Positions 53,514 to 61,929 are shown, counted from the first letter of the stretch. The stretch: DNA of 64,000 nt from Bhargavaea ginsengi (GCF_900109165.1 NZ_FNZF01000005.1:1-64000), one strand, 5' to 3'. Numbers and translations: made by a program. The notes: a model not told the origin generated them from the sequence alone.

Positions 53514-53556
53514 AAAATCCGGCACGCTGCCTTACAGGGCGCGCGCCGGATTTTTC
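53514..53556 (+). terminator. terminator of tspO
   Basis: AAAATCCGGC (53514-53523) pairs with GCCGGATTTT (53545-53554), followed by T. Convergent with the stress-protein gene. Confidence 0.75.
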
Positions 53557-53567
53557 ATTTTGATCGG

Positions 53568-54188
53568 TCACCCTTGCCGTTCAGCCATCAGGTTTGCAAA
53601 ATCGGTTTTTGCGGCCACTTTCAGATCCTGGACCCTTTTGTCCCGCTGGGCGGATCGATCTGCAGTTAATTCTTCACGGACCGTTTTTTCTAGCCGGTCC
53701 TGAAGGTTTCTCGCATGTTCGATCTCTTCCTGGACTTCCGCCGCCCCGAAGCGTTCGGTTATAGTTGTATAACGCCCAAGCAGCTGATCGAGCGACGTCT
53801 GGTCCAATTCCTGAACAACCGCGACGATGGCGATATGCTCGTCCTTCATCCTCAGTGTCATGGACCAGAAAAGATTGGCATCAGGCATCATGTGAGGCGC
53901 GTTTTTTTCTATGCCTACCGAACCCCCGACCCCGACACTGAGCAGCGTACCGATTGGTCCTGCGATGACCCCTGTGATTCCTCCGATGACGCCGCCGATG
54001 ATCGACTCGTCAGCCTCCGCTCCGGAACCGATCGAACGGCGAAGGCTGATCATCCCTTGGTCTTTCTTGAAGATGCCGACCTGTGCGATCTGCGTTTCGC
54101 CGCCCGATTTCTGCATGTTTTCCAAATCAGCCAGTGCATCCAGCGCAGCCTGTTCTTCACTAAAATAACCTACAATGACATTTTCCAA
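53568..54188 (-). CDS. general-stress-type protein with Gly-rich membrane-spanning core
   Basis: A 206-residue protein. It starts ENVIVGYFSEEQAALDALADLENM, a beta-alpha unit of the DUF1269/general-stress-protein type. A Gly-rich hydrophobic stretch follows (IIGGVIGGITGVIAGPIGTLLSVGVGGSVG, about 64-92), then a second beta-alpha unit and a charged helical C-terminus (about 150-206). The start is TTG 54188, with AGGAG 9 nt upstream. A sigma-B-like promoter lies 47 bp upstream, which agrees with a general-stress role. Exact function unknown. Confidence 0.75.
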   Translation of the reverse strand: MENVIVGYFSEEQAALDALADLENMQKSGGETQIAQVGIFKKDQGMISLRRSIGSGAEADESIIGGVIGGITGVIAGPIGTLLSVGVGGSVGIEKNAPHMMPDANLFWSMTLRMKDEHIAIVAVVQELDQTSLDQLLGRYTTITERFGAAEVQEEIEHARNLQDRLEKTVREELTADRSAQRDKRVQDLKVAAKTDFANLMAERQG

Positions 54189-54234
54189 CGCGATAAACTC
54201 CTTTCACCTGTAAAATCCTTTTATCTTTCTTGGT

Positions 54235-54259
54235 ATTCCCGCTTCACAGGAATTCAAGC
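54235..54259 (-). promoter_or_regulatory. putative sigma-B promoter
   Basis: On the minus strand GCTTGA (54254-54259), a 13-bp spacer and GGGAAT (54235-54240), against GTTTAA-N12-14-GGGTAT. Two differences in the first and one in the second element. Confidence 0.5.
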
Positions 54260-54489
54260 CAATGGATTTAGCGTTGCAGATCCGTACACATCCGATGATG
54301 GTAACTCTCGGGAATCATCAAAGAATCACCAAAACACGAACATTCGAAACCAAAAATACTTTAAACCATGGTTTTCAAGTTGAAAACCCTTTCAAAACAA
54401 ATCACATTTAAAAAAATTATCTCCAAAGACGAATGATGGGTTGACATCCATTTCTGCCGTGTTATGATAGTCACAACTTAAGAAATCGT

Positions 54490-54740
54490 CCAACAATTTC
54501 GAAGGAGACATACGTCAGGGATACGGGATTCCCAGAGAGCCGGTGGTTGGTGCAAACCGGCAGTCCCTCCCCCGACGTTCCACTCCTGATGTTGGCGGGC
54601 TGAACCGAGTAAGCCCGTCCGGCCATGGCCGTTATCCATGTCAACGAAGGCCGCCGGATTCCGGCGGCGAATAAGGGTGGCACCGCGTGGCCAAAAGCCG
54701 TTCGCCCCTTGCAGACTGCAGGGGACGAATGGTTTTTTTA
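54490..54740 (+). promoter_or_regulatory. T-box leader, specifier TCC (serine)
   Basis: Stem I with AGAGAGCCGGTGGTTGGTG (about 54535-54553), a specifier codon TCC at 54579-54581 (Ser), the T-box core GGGTGGCACCGCG (54675-54687) and a terminator (arms about 54699-54712 and 54718-54732, then seven T). Uncharged tRNA-Ser should stabilise the antiterminator and switch on the aminotransferase-serA operon. The specifier is read from its usual place before ACTCC. Confidence 0.9.
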
Positions 54741-54768
54741 TTTTGATTTGACCGAGGAGGAAACAGAC

Positions 54769-55929
54769 ATGCTGAAAGACCAACAGTATCTACGTATTCC
54801 AGGACCTACTCCGATACCGCCGAGTGTGCAGCGCTCCATGGCGCAGCCAATGGTCGGCCACCGCGCCAGCGAGACAGCCGAACTGATCCGCCGTATCCGT
54901 CCGGGCCTGAAAAAGGTGTTCGGAACAGAACAGGACGTGATGATTTTCGCCGGAAGCGGCACATCCGGCCTTGAAGCGGCGGTGGTCAACACGGTCCGCG
55001 AAGGTGATGAAGTCATCGTTGCCGTTACCGGGGCATTCGGCAGGCGGTTCGTCAAGATCCTCGATGCTTACGGGGTGACCGTCCATGAGATTGAAACGGA
55101 ATGGGGACATTCGGTCAAACCTGAAGAGATCCGTGAAGCCCTGAAGAAGAATCCGGAATCCAAAGCGGTCTTCGCCACATTCTGCGAGACGTCAACGGGC
55201 GTCCTGAACCCGGTCGCCGAACTGGCACAGGCAGTGCGGGATGAATCAGATGCGCTGTTTATCGTCGACGGTGTTTCCTGCATCGGCGGCGTCGAATCGA
55301 AGATGGATCAATGGGGCATCGATATCCTCGTCACCGGCTCCCAGAAAGCAATGATGCTTCCCGGCGGTCTCATGTTCGCTGCATGCAGCGAGCGCGCCTG
55401 GAAAGTGATCGAAGCGAATCCCCGCCGCGGTTTTTACCTCGACTTCACGAAATACCGGGATAACCTGAAAAAGGATTCAACGCCGTTTACTCCGGCGACC
55501 TCCCTTCTGTACGGCCTGGAACAGACGATCCAACTGATCGAGGAAGAAGGCTTCGATCAGGTCATCGCACGCCATGGCCTGATGAAAGACATGACTCGCG
55601 CAGCATTCAAGGCACACGGCATCCCGCTGCTTGCGAGTGATGAAGATGCTTCTCCGACCGTTACCGCAGTCCGGCCTGATGACTTCGAAGCCGCTGCGCT
55701 GCGCAAAGTGCTCAAGGAAGACTTTAACCTGATTGTTGCAGGCGGCCAGGAGCACCTGAAAGACGCCATCTTCCGGATCGGACATATGGGCTATGCCTCG
55801 CCGGGCGATATCCTCCAGACACTTGCACTGATCGAAATCGGCATTCTCAAGTCCGGCAAAGACATTGAACTGGGCAAGGGAGTCGCCGCCGCACAGCAGA
55901 TTTATCTAGGGAAAGGGGATCCTCAATAA
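54769..55929 (+). CDS. class V aminotransferase, probable phosphoserine aminotransferase substitute
   Basis: A 386-residue PLP enzyme of the alanine-glyoxylate/serine-pyruvate class: N-terminal RIPGPTPIPPSVQ, then GSGTSGLEAAV, FIVDGVSCIGGVESKMDQWGIDILVTGSQKAMMLPGG (with the PLP lysine) and MGYASPGDILQTLALIE. Genes of this type replace serC in several Bacillales, since it precedes serA and is under a serine T-box. It is therefore the likely enzyme for 3-phosphohydroxypyruvate to phosphoserine (inference from position). ATG 54769 has GAGGAGG 7 nt upstream. The stop overlaps the serA ATG (TAATG). Confidence 0.87.
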   Translation: MLKDQQYLRIPGPTPIPPSVQRSMAQPMVGHRASETAELIRRIRPGLKKVFGTEQDVMIFAGSGTSGLEAAVVNTVREGDEVIVAVTGAFGRRFVKILDAYGVTVHEIETEWGHSVKPEEIREALKKNPESKAVFATFCETSTGVLNPVAELAQAVRDESDALFIVDGVSCIGGVESKMDQWGIDILVTGSQKAMMLPGGLMFAACSERAWKVIEANPRRGFYLDFTKYRDNLKKDSTPFTPATSLLYGLEQTIQLIEEEGFDQVIARHGLMKDMTRAAFKAHGIPLLASDEDASPTVTAVRPDDFEAAALRKVLKEDFNLIVAGGQEHLKDAIFRIGHMGYASPGDILQTLALIEIGILKSGKDIELGKGVAAAQQIYLGKGDPQ

Positions 55930-57548
55930 TGAACACAACGATCGAAAAGGAAAACGCAGTGAAAAACGCCGTCATCCTCATCAGCGACCCGCTCAGCGAA
56001 GAAGGGCTCCAGCCGCTTCGCGAGGCGGAAGGCGTCGAACTCAATATCCGGACCGGTATGACACCCGAGGAATTGCTCCATGCCGTAAAAGATGCCGATG
56101 CCCTACTCGTCCGCAGCCAGACTCAGGTTACCCGTGAAGTGATTGAAGCGGCGGATAACCTGAAGATCATCGGGCGTGCCGGTGTCGGCGTCGACAACAT
56201 TGACCTTGAAGCAGCCACGGAGCGCGGGATCATCGTCGTGAATGCGCCGGACGGCAACACCAACTCCGCCGCCGAGCATACCGTTGCCATGATGACCGCC
56301 CTCGCCCGGAACATCCCCCAGGCCTTCATGTCGCTGAAGGAAGGAAAATGGGACCGGAAAAAGTTCGTCGGTGTCGAACTGAAGGAAAAGACCCTCGGCA
56401 TCGTCGGCCTTGGCCGGATCGGGGCGGAAGTCGCCCGCCGTGCAAAAGGCCAGCGCATGGCCGTTATCGCCTATGACCCGTTTTTGACCGAAGAACGCGC
56501 GAAGGAAATGGGTATCGCGGCAGGCACGCTTGAGGAAGTTGTGGCTGCGGCCGACTTCATCACCGTCCACACGCCGCTCATGAAGGAAACCCGTCATATC
56601 ATCAACGCGGATCGCTTTGCGCAGATGAAAGATGGCGTCCGGATCATCAACTGCGCAAGGGGAGGCATCATCGACGAGGATGCACTCTATGATGCGATTG
56701 AATCCGGCAAGGTCGCGGGAGCCGCGCTCGACGTTTTCGAGACCGAACCGTTTACCGGACACCGCCTGCTCGATCTGCCGCAGGTGATTGCCACACCTCA
56801 CCTTGGCGCTAGCACCGTCGAGGCGCAGGAAAGCGTCGCGATCGATGTCGGCCGGGATGTGGTCCGCTTCTTTGGAGGCAACCCGGTGCGCAACCCGGTC
56901 AACATGCCGTCCGTGTCGCGCGAAGTTCTTGCGAAAATCGGTCCGTTCTTTGACCTGGCCGAAGATCTGGGCGCCTTCATCTCGCATTTGGCCGACAAGC
57001 CGATGACAGAAGTGAACATCCGCTATGCCGGCGACCTGGCTGAATTCGACGTCCGCCCGCTAACGCGCAATGCGCTGAAAGGCCTCCTGAAGCGGAACCT
57101 CGGCACCCATGTGAACGACGTCAATGCAAAATTCCTCGCCGACTCGATCGGCATCGGGGTCACCGAGCACAAGACGACCCAGGCAAAGGGCTTCCAGCAC
57201 CTGATCACCGTCGAAGTAAAGACCGGCGATGAGATCCATAGCGTGTCAGGCACCCTGCTCAACGGACTCGGGGAACGCATCGTCAAAGTTGATGACTATG
57301 TCGTCGACGTCGTGCCGGCAGGCCACCTGCTTCTGATCAAGCACCGGGACCAGCCGGGTGCGATCGGCCGCGTCGGCACCCTTCTTGCCGAAGAAAACAT
57401 CAACATCGCCACCATGCAGGTCGGCCGGTCCGCGGCAGGCGGAGACGCGATCATGATGATCACTGTCGATAACGAAGTGAAGCCGGAAGAAGTCAGCCGC
57501 CTTCTTAAGATTGAAGACATCCATGCAGTCCGGACGATTGATCTATAA
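55929..57548 (+). CDS. serA: D-3-phosphoglycerate dehydrogenase SerA (long form)
   Basis: A 539-residue enzyme for the first step of serine synthesis. Substrate domain, then Rossmann GLGRIGAEVA and catalytic Arg (NCARGG), Glu (DVFETEPF) and His (ATPHLGAST). An ASB domain (about 320-450) and a C-terminal ACT domain (LIKHRDQPGAIGRVGTLLAEENINIATMQVG) follow, where serine binds. The start ATG 55929 overlaps the stop of the previous gene; a later Met or Val in frame is possible. Coexpressed under the serine T-box. Confidence 0.95.
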   Translation: MNTTIEKENAVKNAVILISDPLSEEGLQPLREAEGVELNIRTGMTPEELLHAVKDADALLVRSQTQVTREVIEAADNLKIIGRAGVGVDNIDLEAATERGIIVVNAPDGNTNSAAEHTVAMMTALARNIPQAFMSLKEGKWDRKKFVGVELKEKTLGIVGLGRIGAEVARRAKGQRMAVIAYDPFLTEERAKEMGIAAGTLEEVVAAADFITVHTPLMKETRHIINADRFAQMKDGVRIINCARGGIIDEDALYDAIESGKVAGAALDVFETEPFTGHRLLDLPQVIATPHLGASTVEAQESVAIDVGRDVVRFFGGNPVRNPVNMPSVSREVLAKIGPFFDLAEDLGAFISHLADKPMTEVNIRYAGDLAEFDVRPLTRNALKGLLKRNLGTHVNDVNAKFLADSIGIGVTEHKTTQAKGFQHLITVEVKTGDEIHSVSGTLLNGLGERIVKVDDYVVDVVPAGHLLLIKHRDQPGAIGRVGTLLAEENINIATMQVGRSAAGGDAIMMITVDNEVKPEEVSRLLKIEDIHAVRTIDL

Positions 57549-57608
57549 TACTACTGAAATATAAAGAAGGCTCCCGCCAACGGAGATCGCAGATAAAGTC
57601 CATAGTAA

Positions 57609-57642
57609 AGCCGCCGCTCAGGTTTTGAGCGGCGGCTGTTTT
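57609..57642 (+). terminator. terminator of serA operon
   Basis: AGCCGCCGCTCA (57609-57620) pairs perfectly with TGAGCGGCGGCT (57626-57637), followed by GTTTT. Confidence 0.85.
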
Positions 57643-57700
57643 CATGATTTGCGAACTGACTTAGCCTGGCAACGGCAATGATTGCGTAACCCGGCGGTCT

Positions 57701-57853
57701 GTCGGTTTCGTCATTCGGCCGCTTGGTTTCGTCATTCCGGCGCTCAGTTTCATCATTCGACGCCCAGATTTCGTCATTCGTCCTTTTCCGGGAAGCGAAT
57801 GACGAGATTGGAAGGATGAATGAAGAGATTGAACACACGAATGCCGAAATGAC
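57701..57853. repeat. 21-bp phased array with inverted half, core TTTCGTCATTC (4 + 3 units)
   Basis: TTTCGTCATTC-type cores start at 57706, 57727, 57748 and 57769, exactly 21 bp apart. Beyond a 17-bp centre the reverse complement, GAATGACGA(A/G)AT-type, starts at 57797, 57818 and 57839, also 21 bp apart. Variable parts are 10 nt. It fills the gap between the terminators of serA and the HAD gene. Confidence 0.9.
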
Positions 57854-57863
57854 TCTCTGCCCT

Positions 57864-57903
57864 AAACAATGAACGGGACCGGCTTCGGTCCCGTTCATTG
57901 TTT
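57864..57903. terminator. terminator between the phased array and the HAD gene
   Basis: CAATGAACGGGACC (57867-57880) pairs with GGTCCCGTTCATTG (57887-57900), with flanking A and T stretches both ways. Confidence 0.85.
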
Positions 57904-58693
57904 ATCTGTTTGCATCGGTGATTACATCGGCCAGTTTGCCGAGGTGGTCGATTTCGTAGGTCGGTTTCACTTCCGGATGCGGTGCGCTGTCTTCGCGGTT
58001 TAGCCATACGGAGCGGATTCCGGCGCGGCTGGCTCCGAGAATATCGGTCATGAGGTTGTCGCCGACCATGAGCGCCTCTTCAGCCCGCGTATCCGTTTTT
58101 TCGAGAACATGATGGAAGATCGAAGCGTCCGGCTTTCCTCGCCCAAAGTCGCCCGAGATGACAATCAGGTCGAAGTATGGCGAGATTTCCGGCGTAATCG
58201 CCAGTTTCTCATTCTGGAGGCTTGGCGCGCCATTTGTCAGAAGTACGAGCCGATGCTCTTTTTTCAGCGCTTCCAGTACCTCGAACGATTCATCAAAAAC
58301 GAACGGGGCTTTGCGGCGCTCCGAAATGAATTTGGCGACCAATTCGTTCGCCAGCTCATAGTCCTCGACACCGACTTTTTTAAGCCCCTTTGTCCAGGTA
58401 TCTTTCTGGTAAGTTCGAATGATGTCGCGCATGCGCCGGAAATCATCGCCCTTATCCTCGAAAGAACCCCAGAGGCCCTCGAACGGATTGATGCCGATCA
58501 TTTGCGTGAACTCGTATGTATCGTATGAGGCATAGAGTTCGCGTGCGGCTTCGCGCACCTTTTCCTCCAACTGCTTCGGATTGACCTTGGCTCTTTCCCC
58601 GGCGAATTCGCAGGTGCGATCGAACGCCGTCTGGATGCTTTTCTTGTCCCACAGGATGGTATCGTCCAAGTCGAAAATAATCGTGCGGATCAT
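57902..58693 (-). CDS. HAD-superfamily hydrolase
   Basis: A 263-residue phosphatase of the HAD-IA type. Motif I is DLDDT (nucleophile Asp about residue 9, acid/base two residues on). A helical cap at about 20-120 is followed by motif II LLTNGA, motif III Lys (RGKPDASIF), and motif IV GDNLMTDI. Resembles B. subtilis YsaA-like proteins; substrate unknown. Starts near ATG 58693, with GAGGCCGATCCCC upstream. Between its start and glxK lies the CGAAAGTACA array. Confidence 0.87.
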   Translation of the reverse strand: MIRTIIFDLDDTILWDKKSIQTAFDRTCEFAGERAKVNPKQLEEKVREAARELYASYDTYEFTQMIGINPFEGLWGSFEDKGDDFRRMRDIIRTYQKDTWTKGLKKVGVEDYELANELVAKFISERRKAPFVFDESFEVLEALKKEHRLVLLTNGAPSLQNEKLAITPEISPYFDLIVISGDFGRGKPDASIFHHVLEKTDTRAEEALMVGDNLMTDILGASRAGIRSVWLNREDSAPHPEVKPTYEIDHLGKLADVITDANR

Positions 58694-58815
58694 GGGGATC
58701 GGCCTCCTCTCAACTACTTCCCATTATAACGGATTTTTGGGGCACCCGCCGGAAATATTAGAATGTTCCGTACGGCTTGACCGTCCCAATTCGGCGGGCG
58801 TTGGGCGATTTCGGG

Positions 58816-58920
58816 CGAAAGTACAGTAAAGTCACGCGAAAGTACACGTAAGTGGCACGAAAGTACACAATACAGCCTCGAAAGTACATCAAAGCTTCCC
58901 GAAATTACACCAAGCCGTCC
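58816..58920 (+). repeat. 21-bp phased array, core CGAAAGTACA, 5 units
   Basis: Cores CGAAAGTACA (x4) and CGAAATTACA start at 58816, 58837, 58858, 58879 and 58900, exactly 21 bp apart. Each is followed by 11 variable nt. It lies between divergently transcribed genes; the rest of 58694-59119 shows no other feature. Confidence 0.92.
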
Positions 58921-59119
58921 CGCCCCCCTACGGTGAATCCGGCCACTCCACCACTTTCGTCCCTTCGTGCTAAAGATTCCGCAATAAATGAATCTCTTCC
59001 CTCCGGGCTTTTGCCCCATTTTTATCCTTCTCATCATTTCCTCATGATTCTCTCAGTAGATTTTCCCTTCCGGCGGATAAAGTGGCGATAACTCGAAAAC
59101 AAACCGGGAGGAAATCGAT

Positions 59120-60307
59120 ATGAAAATAGTAATGGTGCCATCAGGATTCAAAGAATGCCTGGACGCGGAACAAGTGGCGGAAGCGATGGCGAGAGGTGCC
59201 GGCCGGCTCGGTAATAAGATCCAGGTGGAGATGCTGCCGATGATCGATGGCGGCGAAGGGTTCGCGAAGGCCATCACGAAACTGAAAGACGGGCAACTCA
59301 TACACCTGGAGGTGACCGGGCCTGTCGGGGAGCCGGTGATGAGCCATTTCGGACTCTTCACCGAAAACGGTGTTCGGACTGCAGTCATTGAAATGGCAGC
59401 TGTGGCCGGGCTTTCCCTTGTTCCCCGTGATCTGAGAAATCCGTTGCATACGACAACCTACGGGGTCGGGGAATTGATCCGCTCCGCTTTGGATGCAGGA
59501 GCGGATCGCATTCTGATCGGATGCGGAGATTCCGGTACATCTGACGGAGGCGCCGGAATGGCACAGGCGCTCGGAGTACGTTTTATCGACAGCCTGGGAC
59601 ATCCGGTGCAAGTCACCGGCGGCGGCGAACTTCACCGCGCAGAACTGATCGATGTCTCCGGCCTCGATCCCCGCCTGAAACACGTCACGATTGATGTGGC
59701 CTGCAACCATAAAAACATCCTCTGCGGCGGACGCGGTGTCGCCCGGGTGTTCGGCCCGCAAAAAGGCGCTACGCCCGATCAGGTCGAGCATCTGGCCACG
59801 GCGCTCGAACACTATGCCGCCATGATCATGGATGCACTTGGCACAGACGTGCGTTTCAAGCCGGGAAGCGGTGCCTCAGGCGGACTCGGTGCCGGTCTTG
59901 CTGCCTTCGCCGGCGCACATCTGCATTCCCGCTTCGACATCATCCGTGATTATATTCGGATGGAAGACGTCATTGCCGGCGCGGACGTCGTCATCACCGC
60001 CGAAGGCAGCCTCGACTTCCAGACGCCCGACGGCAAGATTCCTGCAGAAGTCGCCCGGATCGCGAAACAGCACAACATCCCGGTTGTGGCGATTGCCGGT
60101 ACGATCGGCAAGGGAGCGGACCGGAACTACCATGCAGGCATCGATGCTTATATGAGCATCATCCAGAAGCCGGCAACCCTGGAGAAATCGATCCGGAAAG
60201 CCCCAATGTGGATCGAGGATACAACCGAGTGTGTGCTCCGCCAGATCTTCATCGGCCTTGCGATCGCGGAACGCAGCCGGATTGAACCTGGGGCGGCGGC
60301 CCAATGA
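59120..60307 (+). CDS. glxK: Glycerate kinase type 1
   Basis: A 395-residue kinase that phosphorylates glycerate (2- or 3-phosphoglycerate product not decidable). The family start KIVMVPSGFKECLDAEQVAEAMARG is followed by IDGGEGFAKAI, IGCGDSGTSDGGAGMAQALG, GGRGVARVFGPQKGA and GSGASGGLGAGLAA. Complete length. GGGAGGAAATCGAT precedes the ATG. It overlaps the transporter gene by 4 bp, and the pair likely imports and phosphorylates a hydroxy acid (inference). Confidence 0.93.
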   Translation: MKIVMVPSGFKECLDAEQVAEAMARGAGRLGNKIQVEMLPMIDGGEGFAKAITKLKDGQLIHLEVTGPVGEPVMSHFGLFTENGVRTAVIEMAAVAGLSLVPRDLRNPLHTTTYGVGELIRSALDAGADRILIGCGDSGTSDGGAGMAQALGVRFIDSLGHPVQVTGGGELHRAELIDVSGLDPRLKHVTIDVACNHKNILCGGRGVARVFGPQKGATPDQVEHLATALEHYAAMIMDALGTDVRFKPGSGASGGLGAGLAAFAGAHLHSRFDIIRDYIRMEDVIAGADVVITAEGSLDFQTPDGKIPAEVARIAKQHNIPVVAIAGTIGKGADRNYHAGIDAYMSIIQKPATLEKSIRKAPMWIEDTTECVLRQIFIGLAIAERSRIEPGAAAQ

Positions 60308-61755
60308 TAACCCGAGCGGAACTCCACGGCAGAACCAGGCCTCGGGCTCTGCAGATGTTCGGAATGATTCCGAAGCCGGTGCTCATGCTTGCCGGGCTTC
60401 ACCTCATTTATGCCGCGCTGATTCTTCCTGCAGGCAGCCTAGGTTATGACGGCAAAATCGCTCTTTTCGCCTTCCTGTCGGCGATGACACTGTGGGCCGG
60501 CACCCGGCTTCCCGCCGGATACGTGGCGCTTGCCCTCATCCTGTTCATCATTCTGATGCGGGCAGACGAACCCGAGCTTCTTTACCGATCGATGGCCGAA
60601 CCCGTCGTCTGGCTGATGATTGGCGCATTCGTACTTGGTGAGGCCTTTACGCGGTCGGGACTTGCGGGCCGGCTGACCAGACTTGCCCTCAGCCGCTTCA
60701 GCACGAAAGGAAGGCTCGTGGATGCGATTGCCGCACTGCTGTTCGCGACAGCCTTCTTTATCCCGTCTACATCCGGCAGGGCCGCGCTGGCCAAACCCAT
60801 ACTCCAACAGCTTGGAAGCAGATTTTCATCCCGCGAACAGCAAGTGCTCTCGGTTCTGGCCCCTGCCGTGATTCTCATGAGCACCTCGGCCACCATCCTC
60901 GGAGCAGGCTCCCACCTGATCGGGATCGGACTGCTCGAGACCACGGCCGGACAGTCGATTTCATTTGTCCGCTGGCTTGTCTGGGGAATTCCGTTCGCCG
61001 CGGCGGCGACATGGATCACTGTGCTGGCCATCCGGCTGACTATGTGGCCAAAAGAGGAATTGGATACCGTTGTCCGCGAAGATACTCCGGAATCAGCACC
61101 GACTCCTCAAAAAATGAGCATTCCGGAAAAAAGGACGCTCCTGCTTATTTCCCTGATGCTGATCGGCTGGATGACGGACAGCTTCCATGGCTACGGTATT
61201 GCGTTCGTGACGATGGCGGGAGCCGCTGCTGCGATGATGCCCCGGTTCGGCATCCTGTCTTTTAAAGACGGCATCCGTTCGGTTTCCTGGAATCTGATTC
61301 TTTTTGTTGCCGCGGCCACCGCGCTCGGAACGGCTCTGATCGACACCGGTGTCATCGATGTTGCCGAAGAGAAGCTTTCCGGCTTCCTTATGGCAGCCGG
61401 TGTGGCCCCGGAGTGGCTTCTTGTCCTCGTGCTCGCCGCAGTATCGGTGACAAGCCACCTTTACATCACCTCCCACACGACCCGGGCCGTCGTACTGGTA
61501 CCGACGCTGATCCTGTTTGCCCGCAGCATCGGCGCGGATCCGGCAACGGCCGTGTTCCTGGGACTTGTGGGCATGAACTATTGCCTGACCATGCCCGTCA
61601 GCTCCAAAGCTTTGCTATTGTTCTATGAGGAAGGAGATGCGTCTTTCAGCGCCAAGGACCTGGCCAAGCTCAGCTGTCTTCTTGCCCCAGCCTATATTGC
61701 GCTTATGGTCCTGTTCTACTTTACCTACTGGAACTGGACAGGGCTCAGATTATAA
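60304..61755 (+). CDS. SLC13 (DASS) family anion transporter
   Basis: A 483-residue membrane carrier with about 12 helices. The substrate/sodium-site motifs of the family are IPSTSGRAALAKPIL in the first half and VTSHLYITSHTTRAVVLVPTLILFA in the second, with GTALIDTGVIDVAEE between. Dicarboxylates are the usual substrate; with glycerate kinase directly upstream, glycerate or a similar organic anion is plausible (inference). The ATG overlaps the glxK TGA, so the start is coupled; a shorter ATG start at 60355 is possible. Confidence 0.88.
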   Translation: MITRAELHGRTRPRALQMFGMIPKPVLMLAGLHLIYAALILPAGSLGYDGKIALFAFLSAMTLWAGTRLPAGYVALALILFIILMRADEPELLYRSMAEPVVWLMIGAFVLGEAFTRSGLAGRLTRLALSRFSTKGRLVDAIAALLFATAFFIPSTSGRAALAKPILQQLGSRFSSREQQVLSVLAPAVILMSTSATILGAGSHLIGIGLLETTAGQSISFVRWLVWGIPFAAAATWITVLAIRLTMWPKEELDTVVREDTPESAPTPQKMSIPEKRTLLLISLMLIGWMTDSFHGYGIAFVTMAGAAAAMMPRFGILSFKDGIRSVSWNLILFVAAATALGTALIDTGVIDVAEEKLSGFLMAAGVAPEWLLVLVLAAVSVTSHLYITSHTTRAVVLVPTLILFARSIGADPATAVFLGLVGMNYCLTMPVSSKALLLFYEEGDASFSAKDLAKLSCLLAPAYIALMVLFYFTYWNWTGLRL

Positions 61756-61786
61756 GTAAAAGCTATGTTAACGGATAATGTTGATA

Positions 61787-61915
61787 TATAGCTGTTGATT
61801 GAAGTGAAGGGCGGCGACTCCTGCGGGAAAGGAAGTGCGGAGAGACTTCGCAGAAGGCTCGATGCCTTCCCCGCGGAAAGCGTCCGCCCGTAACGGAAAG
61901 CAACAACACTCTATA
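61787..61915 (+). repeat. dispersed 126-bp repeat, copy 2 (pair with 36522)
   Basis: Contains GATTGAAGTGAAGGGCGG and ends AACGGAAAGCAACAAC, with the block CTCCTGCGGGAAA and CCCCGCGGAAAGCG between. The ends are inverted (TATAG-CT-GTTG / CAAC-ACT-CTATA). The inner arms GGGCGG and CCGCCC pair. It has no gene and follows the SLC13 transporter. Confidence 0.75.
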
Positions 61916-61929
61916 GCAGAGCCTAAGTA

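Noticed and set aside
57551-57898. A 115-codon minus-strand frame containing a seven-residue repeat NDExxxx
   Set aside because: It is only the translation of the 21-bp array plus two terminators. No ribosome site, and the neighbouring arrays do not continue in frame.
57701-58920. CRISPR array
   Set aside because: Repeats of 10-12 nt with 9-11 nt spacers are far too short, there are no cas genes in the window, and three cores occur in separate places.
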